Made by a program: the position numbers and the translations under genes. The notes beneath the pieces were generated by a model, which worked only from the letters and a program-made list of their open reading frames with translations, did not search any database and was not told the DNA's origin. Below are positions 24,087 to 32,953 of a stretch of DNA of 64,000 nt, in pieces. Each line of letters opens with the position of its first letter. The first letter of the stretch is position 1. This stretch comes from an uncultured Mediterraneibacter sp. (GTDB taxonomy: Bacteria; Bacillota; Clostridia; Lachnospirales; Lachnospiraceae), in assembly GCA_934309345.1 (NCBI GenBank), contig CAKRDD010000021.1:1-64000 (forward strand), given 5' to 3'.

Positions 24087-25202
24087 ATGAGTAAAGCTTT
24101 TGGAATTATCAACTTTGCAGGAAACAACATACAGGTAAATGACATGCAGGCATACCGTCCGATCGGTGCCTTCTCCTTCCTCGGAAGATATCGTGTAATT
24201 GACTTTCCGATTTCTAACATGAGTAACAGTGGAATTGATGTAATGCAGGTTTATGTCCGCAGAAAACCTCGTTCTCTCGTAGAACACCTCGGAACTGGAC
24301 GTCATTACAATATCAACTCCAAACGTGGTAAACTGGTAACTCTCTTCCAGGAGAGCAACATTGACAACGGTATTTACAACACAGATATCGCTGCTTACAT
24401 GGAAAACCTTGACTGCTTCGACGAGATCAACTCTGAATATGTTGTGATCGCACCTAGCTACATGGTTTATACAGCTGATTATAGTACATTCCTTAATTCA
24501 CATATTGAATCAGGTGCAGACATCACTCTGATGTATCATTCTGTTGACAATGCGAAGGATCATTTCCCGAGCTGTCAGACACTGAACATTAACAAGCAGA
24601 AAGGGGTTCTCTCCATGGAGCCAAACCTTGGAAATGCTAAGAACAGAAACATCTTCATGGATACTTATGTAATGAAGAAAGACCTGTTCCTTGACCTTGT
24701 TCAGAAGGCACATAAGCTTTCCTCCATGTACACACTGGCTGATATCGTGAATGAGTCTTGTGAGGAACTTGATGTTCGCGCATATCCACATCGTGGATAC
24801 TTTGCAACAATCTCAGACTTCAATAGTTACTATGAAGCAAACCTTGAACTGATCGACCTTAAGAAAGCAACAGATCTGTTCCATGATAACTGGCCGATCT
24901 ATACACGTACAAACGACTCCTGCCCGACACAGTATTTCGAAGGCAGCAAGGTGACATCTTCCGTAATTTCTAACGGATGCCTGATTGAAGGTGCTGTTGA
25001 GAATTCTGTTATCGGACGTGGATGTACAATCAAAGAAGGAGCTATTGTTAAGAATTGTGTCATCGGTGCAGACGTTGTTATCGGAAAAGGTGTTCATGCT
25101 GAGAATCTTGTGATCGACAAACATGCACGCCTGATCCGTGGTAAACGTATTATCGCAGCTCCTGATAAACCGGGATACATCAAACGTGGTGACAGACTGT
25201 AG
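24087..25202 (+). CDS. glgD: Glucose-1-phosphate adenylyltransferase, GlgD subunit
   Basis: A 371-residue GlgC paralogue. The fold is the same ('RYRVIDFPISNMSNSGIDVM', C-terminal hexapeptide helix 'IGRGCTIKEGAIVKNCVIGA'), but the N-terminal G-rich ATP loop of GlgC is replaced by 'AFGIINFAGNNIQVNDMQAY', so it is probably weakly active alone and acts as a regulatory or structural partner. The start lies one base after the glgC stop and AAGGGGG inside glgC gives the ribosome site, so the two are coupled. Confidence 0.96.
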   Translation: MSKAFGIINFAGNNIQVNDMQAYRPIGAFSFLGRYRVIDFPISNMSNSGIDVMQVYVRRKPRSLVEHLGTGRHYNINSKRGKLVTLFQESNIDNGIYNTDIAAYMENLDCFDEINSEYVVIAPSYMVYTADYSTFLNSHIESGADITLMYHSVDNAKDHFPSCQTLNINKQKGVLSMEPNLGNAKNRNIFMDTYVMKKDLFLDLVQKAHKLSSMYTLADIVNESCEELDVRAYPHRGYFATISDFNSYYEANLELIDLKKATDLFHDNWPIYTRTNDSCPTQYFEGSKVTSSVISNGCLIEGAVENSVIGRGCTIKEGAIVKNCVIGADVVIGKGVHAENLVIDKHARLIRGKRIIAAPDKPGYIKRGDRL

Positions 25203-25282
25203 ATTTAAAATTCCTATGACATTTTAAAAAGTTTTATAGAAAAATATTATTCTACAGAATTCATTATTAATACACATACATA

Positions 25283-25331
25283 AAAACCGGAAAGTAAAAG
25301 ATAAATTTTAAGTCTTTTACTTTCCGGTTTT
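25283..25331. terminator. Bidirectional terminator after glgD and coaX
   Basis: Perfect 19-base stem from AAAACCGGAAAGTAAAAGA and its complement, with T runs on both strands. It closes the convergent glgCD and coaBC-coaX operons. Confidence 0.92.
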
Positions 25332-25370
25332 CAGTTTATGCTCAAATACAATTTACAGTTTTAATATGTT

Positions 25371-26138
25371 TTATTTACGGTTCTTTTTGTAAATAATTGC
25401 AAGCCCTTTCAGAAGCAGATCATCATCCAGAATAACCTTTCTCCTGCAATGCGGCACGATTTTCTTCGCCAGCCCTCCGGTTGCAACCACAGTGGCTTCC
25501 CCGCCCAGCTGCTCCTGCAGTCTGTCTATGATTCCATCTATCGCAGCAGCACTGCTGTAGATCAGTCCACTTTTCATACACTCTGTAGTATTCTTCCCGA
25601 TCATATGCTCCGGTGCTTCAATACTGATTCCGCCAAGCTGAGATGCATGCGCTGTCAGAGAGTCCAGGGAAACCCCAATTCCCGGATAAATCATACCACC
25701 TATATAATTCTTGTTTTTATCGATCACACAGACTGTATTCGCTGTTCCAAGGTCAAAGATCAGAAGTGGCACCGGATACTCTGCGATTCCTGCAACAGAA
25801 TCAACTACCAGGTCACTTCCCAGCTGTGCCGGGTTGTCAATCCGGATATTTAATCCTGTTTTAATCCCAGCTCCCACAACAAGAACATTCTTTTTCAGAA
25901 TCTTCTCCACAGCCAGTTTTACAATTGTTGTAATCTGTGGTACAACCGAAGAAATGATTCCGCCTTCAATCTCATCTCTGTGAATATGATAAATATCGAG
26001 TACACTCTTAATATCGATCGCATACTCTAATTCTGTCTTTGTGCGAACCGTTGACAGACGTTCTACAAAAAGAGTTTTGTCTCCATCGATACATCCCAGC
26101 ACAATGTTTGTATTTCCAATATCTATTGTCAGTATCAT
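25371..26138 (-). CDS. coaX: Type III pantothenate kinase
   Basis: A 255-residue CoaX, first enzyme of coenzyme A synthesis. Marks: N-terminal 'MILTIDIGNTNIVLGCIDGD' (ASKHA phosphate-1 loop), 'LGSDLVVDSVAGIAEY', 'PLLIFDLGTANTVCVIDKNK' (second Asp loop) and 'YIGGMIYPGIGVSLDSLTAHASQL' region with catalytic Asp nearby. Type III enzymes need K+ or NH4+ and are not inhibited by CoA. It lies three bases after coaBC, giving a two-gene CoA operon. Confidence 0.95.
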   Translation of the reverse strand: MILTIDIGNTNIVLGCIDGDKTLFVERLSTVRTKTELEYAIDIKSVLDIYHIHRDEIEGGIISSVVPQITTIVKLAVEKILKKNVLVVGAGIKTGLNIRIDNPAQLGSDLVVDSVAGIAEYPVPLLIFDLGTANTVCVIDKNKNYIGGMIYPGIGVSLDSLTAHASQLGGISIEAPEHMIGKNTTECMKSGLIYSSAAAIDGIIDRLQEQLGGEATVVATGGLAKKIVPHCRRKVILDDDLLLKGLAIIYKKNRK

Positions 26139-26141
26139 CTT

Positions 26142-27347
26142 CTAAATTTCCCCTCTCCGTTTCAGAATCTGATCAAGGATCCGATCTGCTGTCTCTTCCT
26201 TCGTCAGCTTGCCAAGTTCTTTTTCAGAATCTTCCGTGATCACTGTGACCACATTCGTATTTCCTCCAAATCCGGCGTCTTCTACTTTCAGACTGTTCGC
26301 TACGATCATATCCAGGTTCTTTTTCTTCAGTTTCTTTTTGGAATTCTCAAGCATATTTTCTGTTTCCATTGAAAATCCGCAGAGGAACTGACCTTCCGTT
26401 TTATGAGCACCAAGATATGCCAGAATATCATCTGTGCGTTCCATCTCAAGTGCCAGGTCATCGTCCTTTTTCTTCACTTTCTCATCACTGATATAACGCG
26501 GTCTGTAATCTGCCACTGCTGCTGCCTTGATAATGATATCCTGCTCATCAGCCCGTCCTGTCACTTCCTCGAACATTTCCCTCGCTGTTGTGATTGGAAC
26601 TACATTTACAAAATGTGGTTTTTCTATAGAAGTCGGTCCGGTAACAAGCGTAACGTCTGCTCCGCGCTGCATACATACCTTCGCAATCGCGTACCCCATC
26701 TTTCCGGTAGAATGATTTGTAATATAACGGACAGGATCCACTGACTCCTGTGTCGGGCCTGCTGTAACCAGGACCCGCAGCCCTTTCATATCCTTCTCTC
26801 TGGAAATCTCCCGCAAAATGTATTCAAGCAAAAGCTCCGGTTCAGGCATTTTTCCTGCTCCTGTATCTCCACATGCAAGATACCCGACCGCCGGACTGAT
26901 CACTTCATAATCATAGTGCTCCAACGTTTTCAGATTATCCTGAACGATTGGATTTTCGAACATATTCGTATTCATTGCCGGTGCAACAATCTTCTTACAC
27001 TTACATGCCATGATTGTTGTCGTCAGCATGTCATCTGCAATCCCATGTGCGATCTTTCCGATTACATTCGCACTTGCCGGTGCCAGCATAACTACGTCTG
27101 CCTTCTTCGCCAATGATACGTGTTCCACACTATATTGAAAATTCCGGTCAAATGTATCCACAAGACACTTATTCCCTGTCAGCGTCTCAAACGTGATCGG
27201 ATTGATAAAATTCGTTGCATTTTCTGTCATAAGCACATGCACATCTGCATGTAGTTTCTTCAGCGCACTTGCAAGTGACGCAATCTTGTATGCTGCAATA
27301 CTTCCCGTAACTCCAAGAAGTACAGTTTTCCCCTTTAACATGAGCAC
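26142..27347 (-). CDS. coaBC: Bifunctional phosphopantothenoylcysteine decarboxylase/synthase
   Basis: A 401-residue fusion of CoaC (FMN decarboxylase, about 1-180) and CoaB (CTP-dependent ligase, about 185-401). CoaC marks: 'VLLGVTGSIAAYKIA', 'SVEHVSLAKKADVVMLAPAS', 'PAMNTNMFENPIVQDNL' with the catalytic region, and 'GYLACGDTGAGKM' flap cysteine. CoaB marks: 'VLVTAGPTQESVDPVRYITN', 'AAVADYRP' and 'KTEGQFLCGFSMET'. The first codon here is GTG; an ATG two codons later (27341) is an equally good start. It precedes coaX. Confidence 0.95.
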   Translation of the reverse strand: MLMLKGKTVLLGVTGSIAAYKIASLASALKKLHADVHVLMTENATNFINPITFETLTGNKCLVDTFDRNFQYSVEHVSLAKKADVVMLAPASANVIGKIAHGIADDMLTTTIMACKCKKIVAPAMNTNMFENPIVQDNLKTLEHYDYEVISPAVGYLACGDTGAGKMPEPELLLEYILREISREKDMKGLRVLVTAGPTQESVDPVRYITNHSTGKMGYAIAKVCMQRGADVTLVTGPTSIEKPHFVNVVPITTAREMFEEVTGRADEQDIIIKAAAVADYRPRYISDEKVKKKDDDLALEMERTDDILAYLGAHKTEGQFLCGFSMETENMLENSKKKLKKKNLDMIVANSLKVEDAGFGGNTNVVTVITEDSEKELGKLTKEETADRILDQILKRRGEI

Positions 27348-27564
27348 TATTTTCCTTTCTGTTAAACTCTTTTTAGTTTAGCACAACAAATATTCTTAGA
27401 AAAGTCCTTTGCCGTTATGTTTTTCACAAAATACCGTATAATTTTGTATTTTATCCACATTCTATATAAAGAAACCCACATTCTTTTCTTATAACTGATG
27501 CACGTATCCCATCTTTATATTATTTCGTAACAAATAACGCACCATAAAAAAGGAGGATTTCATC

Positions 27565-27996
27565 ATGGATGAACAAACACGAAAACTATATGAAGAATGC
27601 AGCACCGGATGTCAGATGGCAATCGAAAGCATGCAGCAAATCAAAGATTTCACTCAGGATACAACCTTATTCCAATTAATTGAAAAATATATTGATCGTC
27701 ATTCTCGATTAGGCGGTAATGCAAAAGACCACCTGATTGATTCGGGAAATGAAGTTAAAACTCCGGGAATGATGGCTTCCGCATTTTCCTGGTTCAGCAC
27801 AGAGCTTAAACTGAATCTGAATGATGATAACTCCAAAATTGCCAAGCTTCTGATTGATGGATGCAGCATGGGAATCAAAACACTTGGAGAACGTGCCAAT
27901 ACATTGAACAGGGCGGATAAATCTGCAGATGCACTGGCAAGAAAAATCATCAAAACAGAAGAAGAAATGATACGAGAATTAGAATCATTTTTATAA
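27565..27996 (+). CDS. Predicted helical protein of unknown function
   Basis: A 143-residue protein with a strong AAGGAGG site. It looks all-helical, with four predicted helices ('EECSTGCQMAIESMQQIKDF', 'TLFQLIEKYIDRHSRLGGNA', 'MMASAFSWFSTELKLNL', 'NSKIAKLLIDGCSMGIKTLG'), reminiscent of ferritin-like four-helix bundles such as the DUF2383 group, but I see no clear ExxH metal site. No signal peptide. It is monocistronic, between coaBC and an exonuclease gene. I do not assign a function. Confidence 0.75.
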   Translation: MDEQTRKLYEECSTGCQMAIESMQQIKDFTQDTTLFQLIEKYIDRHSRLGGNAKDHLIDSGNEVKTPGMMASAFSWFSTELKLNLNDDNSKIAKLLIDGCSMGIKTLGERANTLNRADKSADALARKIIKTEEEMIRELESFL

Positions 27997-27999
27997 AAT

Positions 28000-28060
28000 T
28001 TGCTTTCTCTTATCTGTAATGTTAGTATAGTGGTATTAAGTTATTAACATTACAGATAAG
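28000..28060 (+). promoter_or_regulatory. Exonuclease promoter inside a 16-base perfect inverted repeat
   Basis: TTGCTT (28000-28005), 17-base spacer, TAGTAT (28023-28028). The inverted repeat CTTATCTGTAATGTTA (28009-28024) and TAACATTACAGATAAG (28045-28060) has one arm in the promoter spacer and the other running into the AAGGAG ribosome site. A dimeric repressor site is the simplest reading; an RNA hairpin is possible if transcription starts further upstream. Confidence 0.6.
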
Positions 28061-28069
28061 GAGCATTCT

Positions 28070-28765
28070 ATGCTGAAATCATATATTGCATTTGACCTGG
28101 AGACAACCGGACTAAGTCCTCAGGAACATGAAATTATAGAGATTGGCGCACTCAAAGTCCGGGAAGGGAAGGTCGTTGACCGTTTTATGGAATTCGTCCA
28201 TCCGAACAAACCAATCACACCAATGATCACCAACATCACACATATCACAAATGATATGGTTGAAGGAGCAAGATCCTGCCCGGAAGTTATCCACGATTTT
28301 CTCTCCTTTTGTGAAGATGATGTGCTGATCGGACACAACGTCATGTTTGACTATAGCTTTGTAAAATGCAGTGCAGTCAGAGAAGGTCTTACATTTGAAA
28401 AAATGGGGATTGATACTTTAAAAATTGCCCGCAAAGTACATAAAGACTTTGAGTCTAAAAGCCTCGGTGCGTTATGCGACTATTATCATATTGAGAATCC
28501 TGCTGCTCACCGTGCATACTATGATGCACTCGCAACCGCAAAACTTTATCAGACACTGGCACACTATTTTGAGCCGCAGGATCCGAAAGTGTTCCAGCCT
28601 CTTCAACTTCAATATAAAATTAAAAAAGTGCAGCCTGCCACACCAAAGCAGATTGCACTCTTAGAACGTCTGACGGAACAGAAAGAACTGATACCTGACT
28701 GGGATGCAGCTACGCTGACAAGAAGCGAAGCCTCCCGGATCATTGATAAGCTCTTGAAATCATAA
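28070..28765 (+). CDS. 3'-5' exonuclease, DNA polymerase III epsilon-like
   Basis: A 231-residue DEDDh exonuclease. ExoI motif 'YIAFDLETTGLSPQEHEIIE' (DxE), ExoII 'VLIGHNVMFDYSFV' (HN..FD), ExoIII 'NPAAHRAYYDALATAKLY' (H..D). Residues about 1-170 are the nuclease; the C-terminal 60 residues ('TPKQIALLERLTEQKELIPD') look like the small accessory helical domain seen in stand-alone Firmicute homologues. It is not the replicative PolC exonuclease; a role in repair or RNA/DNA trimming is likely. It stands alone and its start is bracketed by a striking inverted repeat. Confidence 0.9.
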   Translation: MLKSYIAFDLETTGLSPQEHEIIEIGALKVREGKVVDRFMEFVHPNKPITPMITNITHITNDMVEGARSCPEVIHDFLSFCEDDVLIGHNVMFDYSFVKCSAVREGLTFEKMGIDTLKIARKVHKDFESKSLGALCDYYHIENPAAHRAYYDALATAKLYQTLAHYFEPQDPKVFQPLQLQYKIKKVQPATPKQIALLERLTEQKELIPDWDAATLTRSEASRIIDKLLKS

Positions 28766-28774
28766 TTTATGCAG

Positions 28775-28822
28775 AAAAAAAGACCTGCCCCAGCATCCTA
28801 TCCGCTCAGGCAAGTCTTTTTC
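28775..28822. terminator. Bidirectional terminator between exonuclease and carrier protein genes
   Basis: AAAAAGAC-C-TGCC paired with GGCA-A-GTCTTTTT and T runs on both strands. It separates the convergent exonuclease gene and the dlt-like operon. Confidence 0.85.
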
Positions 28823-28829
28823 TGTTTAT

Positions 28830-29057
28830 TTAGTCTTCCTGAAGTCTCTGCACCATAGCCCAGATTGCTTCTGCTGAATTGAAGTTCACCGGCATCATCT
28901 CAGAGGCTTCAATGCTGATATCAAACGCATCTTCCAACTCTGATACAAGTGTGATGATCGCAAAAGAATCAAGAAGCTGATCATCGATCAGAGCTGTCTC
29001 GTTTTCATAGTCAATACTGTCATCAATCTCATTTAAAATTTCTAATAATTCTTCCAT
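28830..29057 (-). CDS. Acyl/peptidyl carrier protein of the dlt-like operon
   Basis: A 75-residue carrier protein, DltC-like in size. The phosphopantetheine attachment serine is in 'LIDDQLLDSFAIITLVSELE' (Ser about 31), followed by the acidic helix 'LEDAFDISIEASEM'. It would carry an aminoacyl or amino-acid-derived group loaded by the adenylation protein at 30414-31958. It is the last gene of the minus-strand operon MBOAT, SGNH, adenylation, PLP enzyme, carrier, 72 bases after the PLP enzyme. AGAGGA ribosome site. Confidence 0.88.
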   Translation of the reverse strand: MEELLEILNEIDDSIDYENETALIDDQLLDSFAIITLVSELEDAFDISIEASEMMPVNFNSAEAIWAMVQRLQED

Positions 29058-29129
29058 CGTTTATCCTCTTTTCTATACTTTTCTAATATCTGTTTGTAAC
29101 ATATTGTTAGTTATAACACAAAAGCTTTT

Positions 29130-30356
29130 CTATGACAACTGTTCTACCATATTCAATTCATAAGTTTCCTGCTGTACTCTTGCCTGGATCCATCCTTCAT
29201 TTTCACTATATAGTACAACTCCCGGAAGTTCATGACTTAAAAACAGTGCCATTCCTTCCATTGCTGAATATGCACCGGTTCTCTCAAAAACAAGGATACT
29301 TCCTTTTTCCAAACCTCTCAAGGTAATCTCATTACATAGAACATCATTCAATGTACATAAGGATCCACAGACTTTCCATGTCTTATCCTCTGTATTCTTG
29401 CTCTCAGAGTCTTTCGCATCCTTCATTGAAACTTCTTTCGGAAGTACCTTCACATATGGCTCATACATTCCCTTAATCTGTCCGTCGTAATTAATCTGAT
29501 GACAGCCTCCATCAACAATGCAATAGTGAATTCCATCACTTGTCTTTGTATCTTCCACTTTCGTCAAATAGTAGCCGCACATCGCAGCCAGCGCACGTCC
29601 CAGTTCTATTGTCACATGTCCCTTCCACTGCATAGCCTTCACAGCGTCCTGAAGCCCCTTTAGACCAGCTTCTTCAAAGGTCTCTGCCGTTTTATCGCGG
29701 AAATACGGAACTGCCGTTCCAGAGCCATATTCAAGACATTTCACATCAATCTGTTCTTCTGCCGCCTTCTTTAAAAATTCATCCAGATATGTCAGTTCTT
29801 TCTGATGACGCCTCAGATTCTTCTTCTGTGTTCCTGAGAAATAATGGATTCCCTCAGCCTCGATTCCCGGAAGTTCCTTTGCCTTTTTCAGAATTTCTAA
29901 TACCGTATCTTCTTCCATTCCAAACTGATTTCCACTTGTAAGCCGCGGATACAATCTGAGAATACCATCCTCCGGATGTTCTTCACTCCATTCCACAAAA
30001 TATTGGAAATGCAGTGGGGATTCAACCGTATATGCACATCTATTTCCACAATATGCAAGTATCTCCCGAATATCATCTCGTTTTTTCATAACACCTGAAA
30101 CAAACAACTTTTCCGGTGGAACTTGCAGTTTCCTGCAGATTCGGAATTCTCCCATAGAGCAGACCTCGATTCGGTCTGCCCACTGAGCCATATATCCTGT
30201 CAAAAATGGATTCGCCTTCATTGCATAACAAAGGTTAATCTCCGGACCAAATCCCGCACGAATACGCTCTGTCTGTTCTTTTAAGATATCCAGATCAAAC
30301 ACATAAAGTGGCGTTTTATACTTTCCAGACGCCTCTTGAAGCAGTTCTTCTCTCAT
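29130..30356 (-). CDS. PLP-dependent decarboxylase (fold type III), BtrK-like
   Basis: A 408-residue enzyme of the diaminopimelate/ornithine decarboxylase group. PLP lysine is in 'INLCYAMKANPF' (Lys about 48); further marks are 'EGIHYFSGTQKKNL' (phosphate-binding His), 'CLEYGSGTAVPYF', 'TIELGRALAAMCGYYL' (ER-like), 'IVDGGCHQINYDGQ' and 'CGSLCTLNDVL' with the conserved Cys. The pattern 'GIHYFSGTQ...' and 'VDGG.H' recalls BtrK, which decarboxylates glutamyl groups on a carrier protein in butirosin synthesis. Its place between an adenylation protein and a carrier protein makes an on-carrier reaction plausible, but free DAP decarboxylase or a racemase-like activity is not excluded. A low-complexity charged insert lies near residue 310. 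Confidence 0.85.
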   Translation of the reverse strand: MREELLQEASGKYKTPLYVFDLDILKEQTERIRAGFGPEINLCYAMKANPFLTGYMAQWADRIEVCSMGEFRICRKLQVPPEKLFVSGVMKKRDDIREILAYCGNRCAYTVESPLHFQYFVEWSEEHPEDGILRLYPRLTSGNQFGMEEDTVLEILKKAKELPGIEAEGIHYFSGTQKKNLRRHQKELTYLDEFLKKAAEEQIDVKCLEYGSGTAVPYFRDKTAETFEEAGLKGLQDAVKAMQWKGHVTIELGRALAAMCGYYLTKVEDTKTSDGIHYCIVDGGCHQINYDGQIKGMYEPYVKVLPKEVSMKDAKDSESKNTEDKTWKVCGSLCTLNDVLCNEITLRGLEKGSILVFERTGAYSAMEGMALFLSHELPGVVLYSENEGWIQARVQQETYELNMVEQLS

Positions 30357-30413
30357 AATATTTATCCTTTCCCCTTATTCTTTTTCCTGTGATTAATCTT
30401 AAGACATCACATT

Positions 30414-31958
30414 CTATTTCTTTCCATAATTCTTAAAATAATTACGGTCTGTCTTGCCATTCTTGTTCAACGGCATCTCATCTACCTGAATCAATTTCGT
30501 CGGAACCATATAGACCGGAAGTTTCTCCTTCATCTGTTTTCTGACTTCTGAAGCTGTTTTTTCTCCGAGGAAAAATCCCATAATGCGGTTTTTCTCTGTA
30601 TCAAAAATGCAACAACTCTTCTCCACTCCATCAAGTGCTGTCATAGAGCGCTCAATTTCTTCCAACTCAATCCTGTGTCCCATATGCTTGATCTGGAAAT
30701 CTTTTCTTCCGGCAAATATGATATTCCCTTCTTCATCATAACTTCCAAGATCTCCGGTTCGATACATTCTCTGTTCTGTCCCATCTACCGGATACAGCAC
30801 AAACTTCTCCGCTGTCTGTTCAGGTTCTTTATAATATCCATTCGCCAGAGATTCGCCTGCTGAGCAGATTTCCCCCTGCACACCAGGTTCTGACACCTGT
30901 TTGCCTTCCTCATCTACAAGGATTACCCTTCTTCCCGGAAATGCCTTACCTGCCGGTATTTTTTCACCGTCTTCATACTGCCGCTCGATCGGGAAATACG
31001 TACAGTTGCAAGTAATCTCTGTCGGTCCATACAAGTTTACAAACTTTGCTTCAGGCAGTTTTTCCTGCCAGATACGCAGCTGTTTTGCCGGCATTGCTTC
31101 TCCGCTGAACATAACCCTTTTTACTGATTCCGGCACTCTGTAATTCAATCCTTTCAGTGCAGACACAAGTGTCAATGCCGAAACGGCCCAGGTCAGATTT
31201 GTCACTTTCTTATCGCAAAGATAATCCAAAAGTCTCGGCGGTGTCGAAAAATATTCCTTCGGTATCAAAACAAGCTGTGCCCCTGTCATGATACTGGAAT
31301 AAATATCCTTCACAGACACATCAAAATCAAACGGGGCCTGATTTCCAATTATATCCTCTGATGTAATCTCAAAGATTTCTGTAAAATGACTGATAAACCG
31401 ACTGGCTGCTCCATGACTTACCACGATTGCCTTCGGCGTTCCTGTCGATCCGGATGTAAAGATTCCATATAAAACATCCGTTTCTTTCCATTGTTCCTGA
31501 ATCTGTTCCAGACTGCTGCGCTGCTCTTCTGACAATTCCATTTCTACTGCCGGCTTAAGTGCCTCCGGTCCCATCACTTTCTCTTCCAGCCCATTTCCAA
31601 CAGCTGCCAACTGTTCCTTCCCTTTTTCATCTGAAATGATCACTTCAGGATCCAGTTTCTCCATAATCTTCCTCAAGCGTTCTGTTGGATTCATCGGGTT
31701 CACCGGTACATAAAAACATCCTGCATAAACGATGCCAAGCATCACTGCCAGTGTTTCTGAACTTTTCTCTAAAAGAACCGGAACCGGGTTTCCCGGTTGA
31801 ACTTTTTTACTTAATTCTGCGCCTATCACCTGAGCTTTCTTTACAAGTTCCTTCCAGGTCAGCTCCTGATTCACATCCGAAACTGCAACCCGGTCTGCAT
31901 ACTTTTCCGCTGTCTGCTCCAGACTCCATAAAATATTCAACTTCTCTTTTGCTATCAT
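30414..31958 (-). CDS. Amino-acid adenylation protein, DltA-like
   Basis: A 514-residue stand-alone adenylation domain that would activate an amino acid with ATP and load it on the carrier at 28830-29057. Core motifs: A3 'YGIFTSGSTGTPKAIVVSHG', A5 'FVNLYGPTEITCNC', A7 'YRTGDLGSYDEEGN', A8 'GRKDFQIKHMGHRIELEEIE', A10 'LNKNGKTDR'. The layout is that of DltA, but the specificity pocket cannot be read reliably by eye. I start at the ATG at 31958 with CAGGTG upstream; a longer frame overlaps the SGNH gene by almost 100 bases. Confidence 0.88.
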   Translation of the reverse strand: MIAKEKLNILWSLEQTAEKYADRVAVSDVNQELTWKELVKKAQVIGAELSKKVQPGNPVPVLLEKSSETLAVMLGIVYAGCFYVPVNPMNPTERLRKIMEKLDPEVIISDEKGKEQLAAVGNGLEEKVMGPEALKPAVEMELSEEQRSSLEQIQEQWKETDVLYGIFTSGSTGTPKAIVVSHGAASRFISHFTEIFEITSEDIIGNQAPFDFDVSVKDIYSSIMTGAQLVLIPKEYFSTPPRLLDYLCDKKVTNLTWAVSALTLVSALKGLNYRVPESVKRVMFSGEAMPAKQLRIWQEKLPEAKFVNLYGPTEITCNCTYFPIERQYEDGEKIPAGKAFPGRRVILVDEEGKQVSEPGVQGEICSAGESLANGYYKEPEQTAEKFVLYPVDGTEQRMYRTGDLGSYDEEGNIIFAGRKDFQIKHMGHRIELEEIERSMTALDGVEKSCCIFDTEKNRIMGFFLGEKTASEVRKQMKEKLPVYMVPTKLIQVDEMPLNKNGKTDRNYFKNYGKK

Positions 31959-31986
31959 TTTTCTACACCTGTTTCTTTTTCCATTT

Positions 31987-32943
31987 CTATTTTCCTCGTA
32001 GCTTTGCAAGATTTTGCTCATACTGTTCTGCCAGCTGATTCCATGCTTCATAAGCCGGATCACTTCTATGATCTTCCAACTCATAATTCTCTTCTAAATA
32101 ATTTCCAAGATATGAAGTCACCTTCTCTGCCCCATAAACATTCAGATGATCCCCCTTGTCCTGTGTATCTTCATCCCAATTTAACCCCAGTTCTTCCACC
32201 TTCTCATTCAGATCCAGATATGCGATTCCTCTTTTGTCCGCATATTCCTGCATCTCTGCATGACGTTTATGATTCCAATTCTTCGGTGACGGCATACTGA
32301 CAAGCAAAAGCTGTGCATCATTCTTCTCACACAATTCTTCTATCTTCTCCAGATAGATTTTAACATACTTTGGCATTGTTTCACATTTTTTCTTTTTCTT
32401 CATATAATCCGGTTTGCCTTCATATGGTTCAACATCATCCCGAATCACAAATCCCTTGTAATTCGTATGCATTTCCGGCTCATCCACCGCTGTCTTCCAT
32501 AGATTATGATAACGAAACACCGGAAGATAATATTGACCCATCTGTTCTAAAATTGCCTGCGTACTTTTCACTGCACCGATGTCACGGAACAATGTATTTG
32601 TCTCGAGCATAACTATTTTAGGAGACTGTCCTTTAAATCCCTGTTTTAACATATAATAAGTTTCTGGAATTCTCTGTGCTCCCTGCCCACAATCATAAGC
32701 TGCGATTCCCTTATCTTCCCACAACCGCATTGTAGACACGGAATTATAGCTTTCACTATCTCCAGCCACCAACATATCTAATGTATCTTTCGGCTCAACT
32801 GTAAGTGCCGCAAATGGACGGTTTCTTCCAGCCACCTCTCCTTGCAACTGATGTACAACATAATATTCCATCCCGACAGAACTTGTCACCAGAAATACTG
32901 CCAGTATTACAATAAAGAGAATTCCTCTTTTTATCTTACTCAT
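31987..32943 (-). CDS. DltD-like membrane-anchored SGNH-fold protein
   Basis: A 318-residue protein with one N-terminal membrane anchor ('GILFIVILAVFLVTSSVGM') and an extracytoplasmic SGNH-like domain: 'DMLVAGDSESYNSVS' (block I, GDS), 'PKIVMLETNTLFRD', and late 'DKGDHLNVYGAEKVTSYL' (D..H catalytic pair). DltD-type proteins help pass D-alanine from DltB to teichoic acid; this one follows an MBOAT gene and probably does the same with this system's group. Start chosen at the ATG at 32943, with GAGGTGAG upstream; the MBOAT stop lies 10 bases away. Confidence 0.85.
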   Translation of the reverse strand: MSKIKRGILFIVILAVFLVTSSVGMEYYVVHQLQGEVAGRNRPFAALTVEPKDTLDMLVAGDSESYNSVSTMRLWEDKGIAAYDCGQGAQRIPETYYMLKQGFKGQSPKIVMLETNTLFRDIGAVKSTQAILEQMGQYYLPVFRYHNLWKTAVDEPEMHTNYKGFVIRDDVEPYEGKPDYMKKKKKCETMPKYVKIYLEKIEELCEKNDAQLLLVSMPSPKNWNHKRHAEMQEYADKRGIAYLDLNEKVEELGLNWDEDTQDKGDHLNVYGAEKVTSYLGNYLEENYELEDHRSDPAYEAWNQLAEQYEQNLAKLRGK

Positions 32944-32953
32944 TCTTCTCACC

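Noticed and set aside
23039..24220. 393-codon ORF antisense to glgC
   Set aside because: It is the complement of two well-conserved glg genes, has a Cys/Ile-rich composition typical of shadow frames, and has no ribosome site.
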